Shown here: positions 6,576 to 14,780 of the stretch, piece by piece
How positions within the stretch are numbered: the first letter of the stretch is position 1
Layout of the letters: every line of letters starts with the position of its first letter
Source: Candidatus Gastranaerophilales bacterium
GTDB taxonomy: Bacteria > Cyanobacteriota > Vampirovibrionia > Gastranaerophilales > Gastranaerophilaceae
Assembly (NCBI GenBank): GCA_944323585.1
Contig: CALUTA010000008.1
Span: 1 to 23,784 of the forward strand
Reading direction: 5' to 3'
Length of the DNA stretch: 23,784 nucleotides
Program-made: the position numbers and the translations under genes
The notes under the pieces: model-generated
Seen by the model: only the letters and a program-made list of their open reading frames with translations
The model's database searches: none
Told to the model about the DNA's origin: nothing

Positions 6576-7448
6576 ATGGCTTTAAACTTTCAAGAATTGG
6601 TTTTTAATTTATCAAAATTTTGGTCGGATTACGGTTGTATAATTCAGCAGCCTTATGATATTGAAAAGGGTGCTTCAACTATGAACCCCGCTACTTTTTT
6701 AAGATCATTAGGGCCTGAACCGTGGAATACTGCAATGATTGAACCTTGCAGACGTCCGACTGATGCAAGATACGGCGAAAACCCGAACAGACTCGGACAT
6801 TATTTCCAGTTTCAGGTTATCTTAAAACCATCTCCGGACAATGCTCAGGAACTTTATTTGAAGAGTTTGGAAGCTATGGGCATAAACCTTAAAGAACATG
6901 ACGTAAGATTTGTTGAAGACAACTGGGAATCTCCGACTTTAGGTGCGGCAGGTGTCGGCTGGGAAGTCTGGCTTGACGGCATGGAAATTACCCAGTTTAC
7001 TTATTTCCAGCAGGTAGGCGGTTTGGAGATTAAACCGGTTGCTTTGGAATTGACTTACGGGCTGGAACGTATTGCAATGTATTTGCAAAATAAAGCCTCT
7101 GTCTACGATATTATGTGGAATGACACGCTTAAATACGGTGATATTTACCTCCAGAATGAAATTGAACAGTCAAAGTATAACTTTGAAGTTTCTGATGCAA
7201 AAAGTCTTTTTGCAATGTTTGATCTCTATCAGAAAGAAGTTGATAATTGTGTTAAAGCCGAATTAGTTCTTCCGGCTTATGATTACGTATTAAAATGTTC
7301 CCATACTTTCAACCTGCTTGACGCAAGGGGTGTTATAAGCAAGGATGAAAGAATAAACTTTATAAACAGAGTGAGAACAATGGCATCAGCTGTTGCAAAG
7401 TTGTATGTAGCGCAAAGAGAACGTATGGGATTTCCTCTTTGCAAATAA
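6576..7448 (+). CDS. glyQ: Glycine--tRNA ligase alpha subunit
   Basis: Class II aminoacyl-tRNA synthetase subunit that charges tRNA-Gly in the cytoplasm as an alpha2beta2 enzyme. The 290-residue length is typical. Recognisable family segments include NFQELVFNLSKFW at the N-terminus, GCIIQQPYDIEKGASTMNP (20-38), EPCRRPTDARYGENPNR (56-72), and later ELTYGLERIAMYL. The beta subunit gene glyS is not next to it, which is the arrangement in cyanobacteria and differs from the glyQS operon of Firmicutes and Proteobacteria. The SD is weak. Two amino-acid permease genes follow after 14 and 21 bases with no terminator between, suggesting one transcript. Identification is secure. Confidence 0.97.
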   Translation: MALNFQELVFNLSKFWSDYGCIIQQPYDIEKGASTMNPATFLRSLGPEPWNTAMIEPCRRPTDARYGENPNRLGHYFQFQVILKPSPDNAQELYLKSLEAMGINLKEHDVRFVEDNWESPTLGAAGVGWEVWLDGMEITQFTYFQQVGGLEIKPVALELTYGLERIAMYLQNKASVYDIMWNDTLKYGDIYLQNEIEQSKYNFEVSDAKSLFAMFDLYQKEVDNCVKAELVLPAYDYVLKCSHTFNLLDARGVISKDERINFINRVRTMASAVAKLYVAQRERMGFPLCK

Positions 7449-7462
7449 TATAAGGAAAATAA

Positions 7463-9055
7463 ATGGCAGAAAAATACAGTCGTGCTACCCTTACCCGTAA
7501 TTTTTTGAAAACTATTACAAGAATTAAAAAACCTGATGAAATGCTTTCTGAAGCAAAATCTGGTGGTTTGGAAAAAACTCTTGGAGTTGTTGATTTAATT
7601 GTTTTGGGCGTGGGAGCAATTATAGGGTCAGGAATTTTTGCGATTGTCGGTATTGCGGCAGCCGGAAGTGCTGACGGATCAGCACTCGGTGCAGGGCCGG
7701 CATTAATTATTTCAATGGTTGTTGCGGCAATTGCATGTGTATTTTCGGCATTGTGTTACTCGGAATTTGCAACAATGATTCCGGTGTCGGGCGGTGCTTA
7801 TATTTATACGTTTGCAACGCTCGGTGAATTTGCGGCATGGATGGTCGGCTGGGTTTTGATGCTTGAATATGCTATCGGATTTATTGCGGTTGCCTGCGCA
7901 TGGTCAAACCATTTTGTTCAGTTTTTGAACGGGTTTGAAAATTATCTGCCGGCATGGCTTGCTAATCCGCCTGTATGGCTTGTTAATGATCCTTTTTCTG
8001 CGGCTAAAATTGTTGCGGAAAATCCGGATATATTTATTCCGAAACTTCTGGGAATTCCTATTTGTATAAACCTTCCGGCAATTGTTATGGTTTTATTGTC
8101 CACGGCAATTCTGGTAAAAGGGACAAAAGATTCTGCCAAAATGACTGCAATCATGGTTTTTGTAAAACTTGCGGTTATTGCTTTGTTTGTTGTTGCCGGC
8201 GCTTTTTATATCAAACCAGACAACTGGGTTCCTTTTGCGCCGAACGGTGCTGCAGGAATTTTTGCGGGAGCATTTATAATCTTCTTTGCATATATCGGCT
8301 TTGATGCAATTGCAACGGCGGCCGAAGAATGCAAAAATCCGCAGAAGGATTTGCCTGTCGGAATTATAGGTTCACTTATCGTAACAACAATTGTTTATGT
8401 TCTTGTTGCTCTTGTGTTGACAGGGCTTCAGGATACAAGTGCTGCTGTGCCTGCTTCATTTTTGAAAGCCCCTATGGCTTACTGCATGAAACTTATACAT
8501 TTGAACTGGGCAGCGGGATTGATTTCCATAGGATCTCTTGCCGGTTTAACTTCTGTATTGCTGGTTATGGAAATGGCTGCTACAAGAATTTTATACGCAA
8601 TGAGCCGTGACCATTTTATATCAGCAAGATTTCAAAAATTACATCCGAAGTTTAAAACCCCTCATGTTTTGACCTGGACAGTCGGGCTTCTTGCTGTGGT
8701 CGGCATTTTGACGCTTAACCTTGATGTGGCGGCTGAACTTTGCAACTATGGAACGTTTACTTCTTTCATTGTTGTTTGTGTTGCGGTTTTGATTTTGAGA
8801 AAGACAGATCCGAATAGAGAAAGACCGTTTAAAGTGCCTTTTTCACCGGTTGTTCCTGCACTTGGAATTATTTGCTGCGGAGGCTTGATGATTTACAAAT
8901 CAATGCAGCCGTCAAGTTCTGCATTGTTGTTCCCTGTGTGGCTCGGTGTAGGTGCTATGATTTATCTCTTATACGGCTTTGTGAAAAACAGAATTAATGA
9001 AAATAAAATTCATAACGAAAAAGTTGAACAAAAGAAACTTGAACTAAAAATGTAG
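7463..9055 (+). CDS. APC-family amino-acid permease (first of tandem pair)
   Basis: Inner-membrane secondary transporter of the amino acid-polyamine-organocation superfamily, 530 residues, with about 12 or more hydrophobic segments. The family signature GVGAIIGSGIF (49-59) lies in the first membrane helix; CYSEFATMIPVSGGAY (98-113) and GFDAIATAAEECKNPQKDLP are other typical segments. The overall look is of the cationic amino-acid transporter/YfnA-like branch, but the substrate cannot be assigned. A short amphipathic N-terminus and a charged C-terminal tail flank the membrane part. SD AAGGA lies shortly before the ATG. It is closely related to the next gene. Its position 14 bases after glyQ suggests co-transcription with translation functions. 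Confidence 0.92.
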   Translation: MAEKYSRATLTRNFLKTITRIKKPDEMLSEAKSGGLEKTLGVVDLIVLGVGAIIGSGIFAIVGIAAAGSADGSALGAGPALIISMVVAAIACVFSALCYSEFATMIPVSGGAYIYTFATLGEFAAWMVGWVLMLEYAIGFIAVACAWSNHFVQFLNGFENYLPAWLANPPVWLVNDPFSAAKIVAENPDIFIPKLLGIPICINLPAIVMVLLSTAILVKGTKDSAKMTAIMVFVKLAVIALFVVAGAFYIKPDNWVPFAPNGAAGIFAGAFIIFFAYIGFDAIATAAEECKNPQKDLPVGIIGSLIVTTIVYVLVALVLTGLQDTSAAVPASFLKAPMAYCMKLIHLNWAAGLISIGSLAGLTSVLLVMEMAATRILYAMSRDHFISARFQKLHPKFKTPHVLTWTVGLLAVVGILTLNLDVAAELCNYGTFTSFIVVCVAVLILRKTDPNRERPFKVPFSPVVPALGIICCGGLMIYKSMQPSSSALLFPVWLGVGAMIYLLYGFVKNRINENKIHNEKVEQKKLELKM

Positions 9056-9076
9056 AGTTGGCTGACGGCCGATAGT

Positions 9077-10642
9077 ATGGAAAGAAATATGATAAAAAAT
9101 ATAATAAAGAACGCTTTAAAAAAGAAAAGTCCGGATGAACTTATTGCGACAAGTAAAAAGTCGGAGTTAAAAAAGACTTTGAATGTATTTGACCTTATAG
9201 TAATAGGTATAGGTGCTGTAGTCGGTACCGGTATCTTCACTATAGTCGGAAGCGCAATTCAGGGCGGGCCGGAAGGTGTCGGAGCCGGGCCTGCGATTAT
9301 AATTTCAATGCTGCTTGCAGTAATTGCTTGTATTTTTTCAGCACTTTGCTACAGCGAAATTGCCGCAATGATTCCTGTTGCAGGAAGCGCTTATACTTAC
9401 ACGTATGCGACAATGGGCGAATTTATGGCATGGATGGTCGGCTGGATTTTGATGCTGGAATATGCTATCGGAAATATTACTGTTGCAAGTGCGTGGACTG
9501 GATATTTTACACAGCTTTTGAAAGGTTTCAAACATGTTCTTCCTGATTTTATAGTAAATTTCCCGATTTGGCTCAGAATGGATTATAGAGCGATTGCCGC
9601 AAGCTGCGACAAGTATGGACTTGATATCCATGACAAAATTCCATATCTTTTCGGACATATTCCTGTTGCGATAAACCTTCCTGCAATTGTAATTGTTTTG
9701 ATTTTGACAATGCTTTTGATTAAAGGTGTAAAAGAATCAACAAGATTTGCAAGTATTATGGTTGGTGTAAACCTTTTGATAATAACTTCTTTCATCGTTG
9801 TCGGGGCATTTTACGTAAAGCCTGAAAACTGGACACCCTTTGCGCCGAACGGTTTCAGCGGAATTTTTATGGGTGCGTTTTTGATATTTTTTGCATATAT
9901 CGGATTTGATGCTATTTCTACAACTGCGGAAGAAACTGAAAATCCGCAAAGGGATTTACCTATCGGAATTTTGGGTACACTTTTTATATGTACTGTTTTG
10001 TATATAGGTGTGGCACTTGTTTTAACAGGAACCGTTCCGTTCGGGCAGATTGACACTCAGGCGCCGATTGCACATGCTATGCGTTTTATCGGGCAGGATT
10101 GGTTTGCCGGTTTGATTTCGGTAGGCGCATTGTGCGGTCTGACATCGGTGCTTTTGATTTATCAACTCGGAACAACACGTATTTTATACGCAATGAGCCG
10201 TGACAGATTTTTGCCGAAGTCTTTAAGGCTTATACATAAAAAATTCAGAACCCCGCATGTTTTGACCTGGATTTCGGGTATTGTGGTTATGGTTTGTTCT
10301 TTGTTTATGGATTTGAATATTTCGGCAGAATTGTGTAATTTTGGAACGTTTACATCGTTTATCATAATTTGTATAGCGGTATTGATTTTACGAAAAACGG
10401 ATCCGGACAGACCAAGACCTTTTAAAGTCCCGTTTTCACCGGTGTTTCCGATTTTGGGCATTATCACATGCGGCGGACTGATGATTTATTCAATGAAATT
10501 TTTAACCACATCATCATTGTATTTTCCGCTCTGGCTTTTGATAGGGTTTATAATCTATGCAGGTTACGGGTATGAGCAAAAGCGTCTGGAAGAAAAACAA
10601 AAAGCCCAGCGTGCTGTCAAACAGCCTAAAGTTGAAGTGTAA
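9077..10642 (+). CDS. APC-family amino-acid permease (second of tandem pair)
   Basis: A paralogue of the preceding permease with the same architecture: GIGAVVGTGIF (44-54), CYSEIAAMIPVAGSAY, GFDAISTTAEETENPQRDLP, and a conserved C-terminal FKVPFSPV segment. The two proteins align along nearly their whole length, with a longer extracellular or loop insertion in this one (around the DYRAIAASCDKYG segment). Start choice is open: ATG 9077 has no evident SD, whereas ATG 9089 (517 residues) has GGAAAG seven bases upstream. The 21-base gap to the first permease indicates one operon. No convincing terminator follows; only a weak ATAGC/GCTAT hairpin is visible near 10653-10676. Substrate unknown. Confidence 0.91.
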   Translation: MERNMIKNIIKNALKKKSPDELIATSKKSELKKTLNVFDLIVIGIGAVVGTGIFTIVGSAIQGGPEGVGAGPAIIISMLLAVIACIFSALCYSEIAAMIPVAGSAYTYTYATMGEFMAWMVGWILMLEYAIGNITVASAWTGYFTQLLKGFKHVLPDFIVNFPIWLRMDYRAIAASCDKYGLDIHDKIPYLFGHIPVAINLPAIVIVLILTMLLIKGVKESTRFASIMVGVNLLIITSFIVVGAFYVKPENWTPFAPNGFSGIFMGAFLIFFAYIGFDAISTTAEETENPQRDLPIGILGTLFICTVLYIGVALVLTGTVPFGQIDTQAPIAHAMRFIGQDWFAGLISVGALCGLTSVLLIYQLGTTRILYAMSRDRFLPKSLRLIHKKFRTPHVLTWISGIVVMVCSLFMDLNISAELCNFGTFTSFIIICIAVLILRKTDPDRPRPFKVPFSPVFPILGIITCGGLMIYSMKFLTTSSLYFPLWLLIGFIIYAGYGYEQKRLEEKQKAQRAVKQPKVEV

Positions 10643-10706
10643 ATTTTATGCATAGCTTTCATTATTTATAATGCTATTAATAATTCTTAAATTATCCTTA
10701 AAATCA

Positions 10707-10734
10707 TTGTATTTTTAGCTTGAGTACATATAAT
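10707..10734 (+). promoter_or_regulatory. Putative sigma70 promoter for pgi
   Basis: TTGTAT (10707-10712), a 16-base spacer and a perfect TATAAT (10729-10734). The predicted transcription start near 10741 gives a leader of about 90 bases. It separates pgi from the permease genes upstream. Confidence 0.6.
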
Positions 10735-10831
10735 TAGTGTAGAAAGAACGTGTTTTTGTTTTATTTTTTATACACAGCCAATTCGTTTAATAAGTACTAA
10801 TTTTATATATTTTAAGAGGGTTAAAAATAGA

Positions 10832-12223
10832 ATGATTAAACTAAACTACAAGAACGCAGACGCTCTGGTTATAGGAGAAGAAAACGGTTTAAATCTTGAA
10901 GCGGAATTTAATGAGTACAAAGACAAAATTGTGCATATTATTGCCGATTTAAACAAACGAAAAGACAAGAACGGGCAATGGCTGCAGTGGATGAATTTGG
11001 GGTACAATGAGGAAACTCTCTGGTACGTAAAAGAGTATGCCGCAATGGTTAAGGGACGTTTTGAAAATATTCTTGTGCTTGGAATCGGAGGGTCGGCTCT
11101 GGGCGGGCTTGCGGTGACGGAAGCTCTTTTGAAACCTTTCTGGAATTTGCTTTCAGAAGAACAGCGCAGCGGCATGCCAAGAATTTTCTTCCTTGATAAC
11201 ATTGATCCTGATACTATTAACGGGCTTTTGGATGTTATAGATCTTGAAAAAACTTTAGTAAATGTTATCACAAAATCCGGTTCTACGGCTGAAACAATGT
11301 CGCAGTTCATGATTGTAAAAGACAGACTTGAAAAGGCTCTCGGCGATAATTACAGATACAATATAGTTGCAACAACTGATAAAAAAACAGGTGTTTTAAG
11401 ACAGATTGCGGAACAGGAAGGTTATAAAACTTTTGTTGTTCCTGATGATGTTGGCGGAAGATTTTCTGTATTTTCTGCTGTCGGTTTGCTACCGTTTGCG
11501 CTTGTAGGCCTTGATTTGGACGAGATTACAAACGGTATCAAGGATATGGATCTGGCTTTGAAAAATACGGATATTCATAACAATATTGCGGCGCAAAATG
11601 CCTTGATTCACTATCTTATGGATACGAAAAAAGGCAAAAATATTTCCGTTATGATGCCGTATTCAAGCCGTTTGAAGTATGTTTCTGATTGGTATGCGCA
11701 GCTCTGGGCCGAATCTTTAGGCAAAAACAAGGATAAGGACGGAAACGACGTTCATATTGGTCCGACTCCTGTCAAGGCTCTTGGGGTTACAGATCAGCAT
11801 TCTCAAATTCAACTTTATAATGAAGGTCCGAATAACAAGGTTATAAATTTCATAAGAGTAGAGAATTTTGACACAACTCTTGAAATCCCGAACATCTTTG
11901 AATATACCGGAATCGGTTATCTCGGTGGAAAAACAGTTAACCAGCTTATTAATGCGGAAGCAGATGCAACACGTGTCGCTCTTGCGGATTACAGCCGTCC
12001 GACAGTGACTATTACATTAGAAAAAGTTGACGGTTATAATGTTGCACAACTGCTTTATATGCTGGAAGTTCAGACTGCAATCGCAGGTGAACTTTATAAC
12101 ATAAACACCTTTGATCAGCCCGGAGTTGAACAGGCAAAAAATTATACCTATGCGCTTATGGGCAGAAAAGGTTACGAAGAATCGGCGCAGATTCTTCAAT
12201 CAAAAATGACGGCTGCCGTCTAG
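10832..12223 (+). CDS. pgi: Glucose-6-phosphate isomerase
   Basis: Interconverts glucose 6-phosphate and fructose 6-phosphate in glycolysis and gluconeogenesis, in the cytoplasm. At 463 residues it belongs to the shorter bacterial form. SIS-type phosphosugar-binding segments are visible: GIGGSALGG (84-92), TKSGSTAETMSQ (147-158) and DDVGGRFSVFS (205-215). Likely catalytic residues are E294 in WAESLGK, H323 in TDQHSQ and K436 in VEQAKNY. SD AAGAGGG lies 11 bases before the ATG, a long spacing also seen at another gene in this window. It is monocistronic between its own promoter and a hairpin terminator. Together with the GH13-like gene upstream it suggests use of stored or imported alpha-glucan. 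Identification is secure. Confidence 0.97.
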   Translation: MIKLNYKNADALVIGEENGLNLEAEFNEYKDKIVHIIADLNKRKDKNGQWLQWMNLGYNEETLWYVKEYAAMVKGRFENILVLGIGGSALGGLAVTEALLKPFWNLLSEEQRSGMPRIFFLDNIDPDTINGLLDVIDLEKTLVNVITKSGSTAETMSQFMIVKDRLEKALGDNYRYNIVATTDKKTGVLRQIAEQEGYKTFVVPDDVGGRFSVFSAVGLLPFALVGLDLDEITNGIKDMDLALKNTDIHNNIAAQNALIHYLMDTKKGKNISVMMPYSSRLKYVSDWYAQLWAESLGKNKDKDGNDVHIGPTPVKALGVTDQHSQIQLYNEGPNNKVINFIRVENFDTTLEIPNIFEYTGIGYLGGKTVNQLINAEADATRVALADYSRPTVTITLEKVDGYNVAQLLYMLEVQTAIAGELYNINTFDQPGVEQAKNYTYALMGRKGYEESAQILQSKMTAAV

Positions 12224-12251
12224 GGAGAGTGTAATTAAGAATAGCTATGAT

Positions 12252-12283
12252 AATAAAGACTTGTTAAAAAGCAAGTCTTTATT
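12252..12283. terminator. Hairpin terminator after pgi
   Basis: A perfect 12-bp stem (AATAAAGACTTG with CAAGTCTTTATT) with an 8-base loop, 28 bases past the pgi stop. The stem end supplies the T-rich tract. Moderately strong. Confidence 0.75.
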
Positions 12284-12337
12284 TACTTAATTGGCAATTG
12301 TCAATAACGGCAATTGAAACAGTATCTTAATTTCTAC

Positions 12338-12367
12338 TTGCGATTTTGTGAAATTTTATTATATGAT
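12338..12367 (+). promoter_or_regulatory. Putative promoter for the hypothetical gene and trxB
   Basis: TTGCGA (12338-12343), an 18-base spacer and TATGAT (12362-12367), about 28 bases before the start of the hypothetical gene. It would drive both that gene and trxB. Confidence 0.4.
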
Positions 12368-12395
12368 AAAATAAACCTCAGGGGATTTTTTATTG

Positions 12396-12923
12396 ATGAA
12401 AATTTTAAAAAAGATAATATTGTCCTTATTTATAATTACATTTATCCTGATTATTGGCGGAATAACAGGATTAAATGTTAATATGACATTGGCAGATACA
12501 ACATTAAAAACGGGTATTTCATTAGTCGAAAATGTTCCGGACGGGTTGTTCGGAACATGGCGGGTGGCGGCTGTGCTTTCTAAAACCGACAGCCCTGCAA
12601 CTTTCAGACAAAAAAGTGCCGATTTGTGGAACCTCTCCCGCAGCGGAAACGTCATGAATTTAAACAATCCGTTTACAGGAGCTTCTGCAAATGTGTCTGT
12701 TGAATTTGTGGAAGGTAATGTTATAAAATTTGTTAAGGAAGGAGTTTCAGAAGATAAGAAGTTGACAGATGCTGTTGAAATCAAATTAAACGGCAACAAA
12801 TTTACAGGGGTCAACAGACTTACATTGAAAACGATTTCAGCAGGACAGGTCGTAAAAATTCAGCAGGCTGAATATGCGCTTGTCGGCGAAAAAATTTCAG
12901 GTATGAGTGTATTGGAAAAGTGA
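12396..12923 (+). CDS. Signal-anchored protein of unknown function, linked to trxB
   Basis: I do not recognise the family. The product has a basic N-terminus, one hydrophobic segment (about 8-25) that could be a signal peptide or anchor (possible cleavage after TLA at 33), and about 140 residues rich in beta-prone, Val/Asn/Gly sequence, so it is probably outside the cytoplasmic membrane. It contains no cysteine, so it is not itself a dithiol substrate. GLFGTWRVAAVLSKTDSPATF (50-70) begins the soluble part and recalls lipocalin-like GTW starts, but I would not assign that. The start is ATG 12396, or TTG 12393 directly before it; the SD AGGGG fits the TTG spacing better. Its stop is 9 bases before trxB and overlaps the region holding the trxB SD, so the two genes are translationally linked. 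Confidence 0.75.
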   Translation: MKILKKIILSLFIITFILIIGGITGLNVNMTLADTTLKTGISLVENVPDGLFGTWRVAAVLSKTDSPATFRQKSADLWNLSRSGNVMNLNNPFTGASANVSVEFVEGNVIKFVKEGVSEDKKLTDAVEIKLNGNKFTGVNRLTLKTISAGQVVKIQQAEYALVGEKISGMSVLEK

Positions 12924-12932
12924 GGATAAGAT

Positions 12933-13877
12933 ATGCAGATTTATGAATTTGATACTGTAATTTTAGGCGGCGGCCCTGCAGGGTTAAGTGCAGGAATTTA
13001 TGCAAGCAGAGGTGCTGTATCTACTGCAATAATTGATACATCTATGCTTGGCGGGCAGCCTTCAAATTATCTTGAATTGGAAAACTATCCTGGATTTCCG
13101 ATTATCGGCGGATTCGAGTTGATGGAAAAGTTTGAAGAACATGCAGACAAGTTTGGTGTTCAAAAGTTTCCGATGCAGGAAATTGAAAGTGTTGATTTGA
13201 AATCCAACCCGAAAGTTATAAAAACAAATGAAGGCGAATTTAGAGCGAAAACAGTAATTATTGCCTGTGGAGCCCAGCCGATGAAGCTTGGAGTTCCAGG
13301 AGAGGCAGAATTTGTCGGAAGAGGGGTAAGCTACTGCGCAGTTTGTGACGGCGCATTTTATAAGAACAAAGTTGTTGCTGTCGTCGGCGGAGGCAATGCT
13401 GCCGTTGAAGAAGCTATGTATCTGACAAAATTTGCGGATAAAGTTTACGTTATTCACAGAAGAAATGAACTTCGTGCTGATAAAATAGTTCAGGAAAGAG
13501 CATTCAAAAATGAGAAAATAGAATTTATCTGGGACAGTGTTGTAAAAGAGATTAAAGGAGATGACCTTGTTCATACTGCAGTGCTTGAAAACGTAAAAAC
13601 TCAGGAAATATCAAATCTTCAGGTAAACGGAGTTTTTCCGTATATCGGCATGACTCCGAATATAGAAAGTATTTCAGGACAGGTTGAGCAGGACGCAAAC
13701 GGGTTTATTATAACAGATGAAACAATGCGAACTTCTGTTGATGGGGTTTATGCTGTCGGAGATGTCAGAAAAACTCCGTTAAGGCAGGTTATAACAGCTG
13801 CAGCTGACGGTGCGGTCGGGGCTGTTTATGCAGTAAAGTATCTTGAAAGTATAAAAGAAGCTCCACAAACTGTTTAA
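12933..13877 (+). CDS. trxB: Thioredoxin reductase (NADPH)
   Basis: Cytoplasmic flavoprotein that passes electrons from NADPH through FAD to thioredoxin. The 314-residue length is standard. Motifs: FAD-binding GGGPAG (12-17), redox-active CAVC (C135, C138) in the order typical of low-molecular-weight TrxB, NADPH-binding GGGNAA (152-157) with HRRNELRA (175-182), and the C-terminal FAD motif GVYAVGDV (271-278). The HRR...R motif argues for true NADPH use rather than the ferredoxin- or flavin-linked variants known in some cyanobacteria. SD GAGGAT overlaps the stop of the upstream gene, indicating translational coupling. No thioredoxin gene is adjacent. Identification is secure. Confidence 0.96.
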   Translation: MQIYEFDTVILGGGPAGLSAGIYASRGAVSTAIIDTSMLGGQPSNYLELENYPGFPIIGGFELMEKFEEHADKFGVQKFPMQEIESVDLKSNPKVIKTNEGEFRAKTVIIACGAQPMKLGVPGEAEFVGRGVSYCAVCDGAFYKNKVVAVVGGGNAAVEEAMYLTKFADKVYVIHRRNELRADKIVQERAFKNEKIEFIWDSVVKEIKGDDLVHTAVLENVKTQEISNLQVNGVFPYIGMTPNIESISGQVEQDANGFIITDETMRTSVDGVYAVGDVRKTPLRQVITAAADGAVGAVYAVKYLESIKEAPQTV

Positions 13878-13952
13878 CCGGCTATATTATTTTGCAGAAC
13901 TGAAAAAACATGTAAACACTGTTTAAAGTATTTGATGAAGATGTATCCAAAT

Positions 13953-13983
13953 AAGAATCCGCCTGAAATACAGACGGATTCTT
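13953..13983. terminator. Hairpin terminator between trxB and tRNA-Arg
   Basis: A 9-bp stem (AAGAATCCG with CGGATTCTT) extended inside by CTG/CAG, with T-rich tracts on the minus side. It lies directly 3' of the tRNA gene and 75 bases past trxB, so it can serve both converging transcripts. Confidence 0.75.
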
Positions 13984-13986
13984 TAT

Positions 13987-14060
13987 CGTGCCTGATGCGA
14001 TTCGAACGCACGACCTTTTCCTTCGGAGGGAAACGCTCTATCCGGCTGAGCTACAGGCAC
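13987..14060 (-). tRNA. tRNA-Arg (anticodon CCG)
   Basis: Reads codon CGG. The cloverleaf can be folded by eye on the minus strand: acceptor GTGCCTG/CAGGCAC, D stem GCTC/GAGC, anticodon stem TTTCC/GGAAA with loop CTCCGAA, variable AGGTC, and T arm GTGCG-TTCGAAT-CGCAT. The discriminator is G and the 3' CCA is not encoded, so it must be added enzymatically. No clear promoter lies in the short gap to the upstream lemA terminator. Confidence 0.95.
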
Positions 14061-14097
14061 TTATTTTATTTTGAAATTCTTTTTATATCATAATAAA

Positions 14098-14123
14098 AGC
14101 GCCGCTTTTTTACAAGCGGCGCT
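14098..14123 (-). terminator. Terminator after lemA
   Basis: A GC-rich perfect 10-bp stem (AGCGCCGCTT with AAGCGGCGCT) with a 6-base loop. On the minus strand it is followed by TTTATTAT. It begins 6 bases past the lemA stop codon. Confidence 0.88.
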
Positions 14124-14129
14124 CTGTAA

Positions 14130-14705
14130 TTATTTAAAAAATTCTTGTGCATTTATTCTTTGGCGTTCTTTTTCATCTTCAACTTTAAAGAAAGTCATCT
14201 GTTTGAAATTAAATATTGAAGCGATAATTGAACTAGGGAAAAGCTCTACTGCATTGTTCAAATCAAGAACTGCTGCGTTGTAAAATCTTCTTGCTGCCGC
14301 AATGTGTTCTTCTACTTCATTGTAAGTTTGCATTGATTGAATCATCGTCTGGTCAGACTTTAATTGAGGATAATTTTCCATGTTTACCATCAATTGGCCC
14401 ATTTGACGCTGAATTTCTCCGTCAAGTTTAAGTTTGTTTTCGATATTGCCCATGCTGGAATCAAGTTTTATAGCCTGCGCTCTGAGGGCTGTAATATTTT
14501 CCAGCAATCCTCTTTCATGTTCCATAAACTTGTTTGCAATGGTCAAAATGTTCGGGATTAAGTCATAACGTTTTTTCAATTGAACATCAATACTTGAAAA
14601 TGCTTCCTTAACCTTGTTTCTTTTTTGTACAAGCGAGTTGTACATTAAAATAATAATCACCAGTAGAATGCCCAGTACTATGAGCCAAATTGTTGATGTT
14701 GACAT
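14130..14705 (-). CDS. LemA family protein
   Basis: A membrane-anchored helical protein of the LemA family, whose biochemical role is not settled. From the ATG at 14705 the product has 191 residues: a short MSTST N-terminus outside, a membrane helix (IWLIVLGILLVIIILMY), then the family core with VKEAFSSIDVQLKKRYDLIPN, and later AARRFYNAAVLDLNNAVELFP. The chosen start has a perfect AGGAGG (14713-14718) seven bases upstream and gives the usual LemA N-terminus. An in-frame ATG at 14762, also with a GAGG eight bases upstream, would add 19 residues, so a longer form is possible. It follows the nitroreductase gene closely and probably shares its transcript. It lacks the TPM-domain partner gene often found next to lemA. 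Confidence 0.9.
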   Translation of the reverse strand: MSTSTIWLIVLGILLVIIILMYNSLVQKRNKVKEAFSSIDVQLKKRYDLIPNILTIANKFMEHERGLLENITALRAQAIKLDSSMGNIENKLKLDGEIQRQMGQLMVNMENYPQLKSDQTMIQSMQTYNEVEEHIAAARRFYNAAVLDLNNAVELFPSSIIASIFNFKQMTFFKVEDEKERQRINAQEFFK

Positions 14706-14780
14706 TCCTGTTCCTCCTATTAAATTGTCAGCAAATTGTTTTCCGCCTACTACATTGTTCATATTTTTTTCCTCATTTTG

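Noticed and set aside
10846..11310. 154-residue open frame on the minus strand inside pgi
   Set aside because: Antisense shadow of a secure gene with Ser-rich composition and no recognisable family.
12293..12316. Direct repeat GGCAATTG after pgi
   Set aside because: Two 8-base copies only, in an AT-rich gap, with no structure or adjacent element to suggest function.
12359..12814. 151-residue open frame antisense to the hypothetical gene before trxB
   Set aside because: The plus-strand gene has a signal segment, an SD and an operon context; the antisense frame has none of these.
13062..13574. 170-residue open frame on the minus strand inside trxB
   Set aside because: Antisense shadow of a secure gene, with no SD and with low-complexity Phe/Asn/Lys/Ser-rich content.
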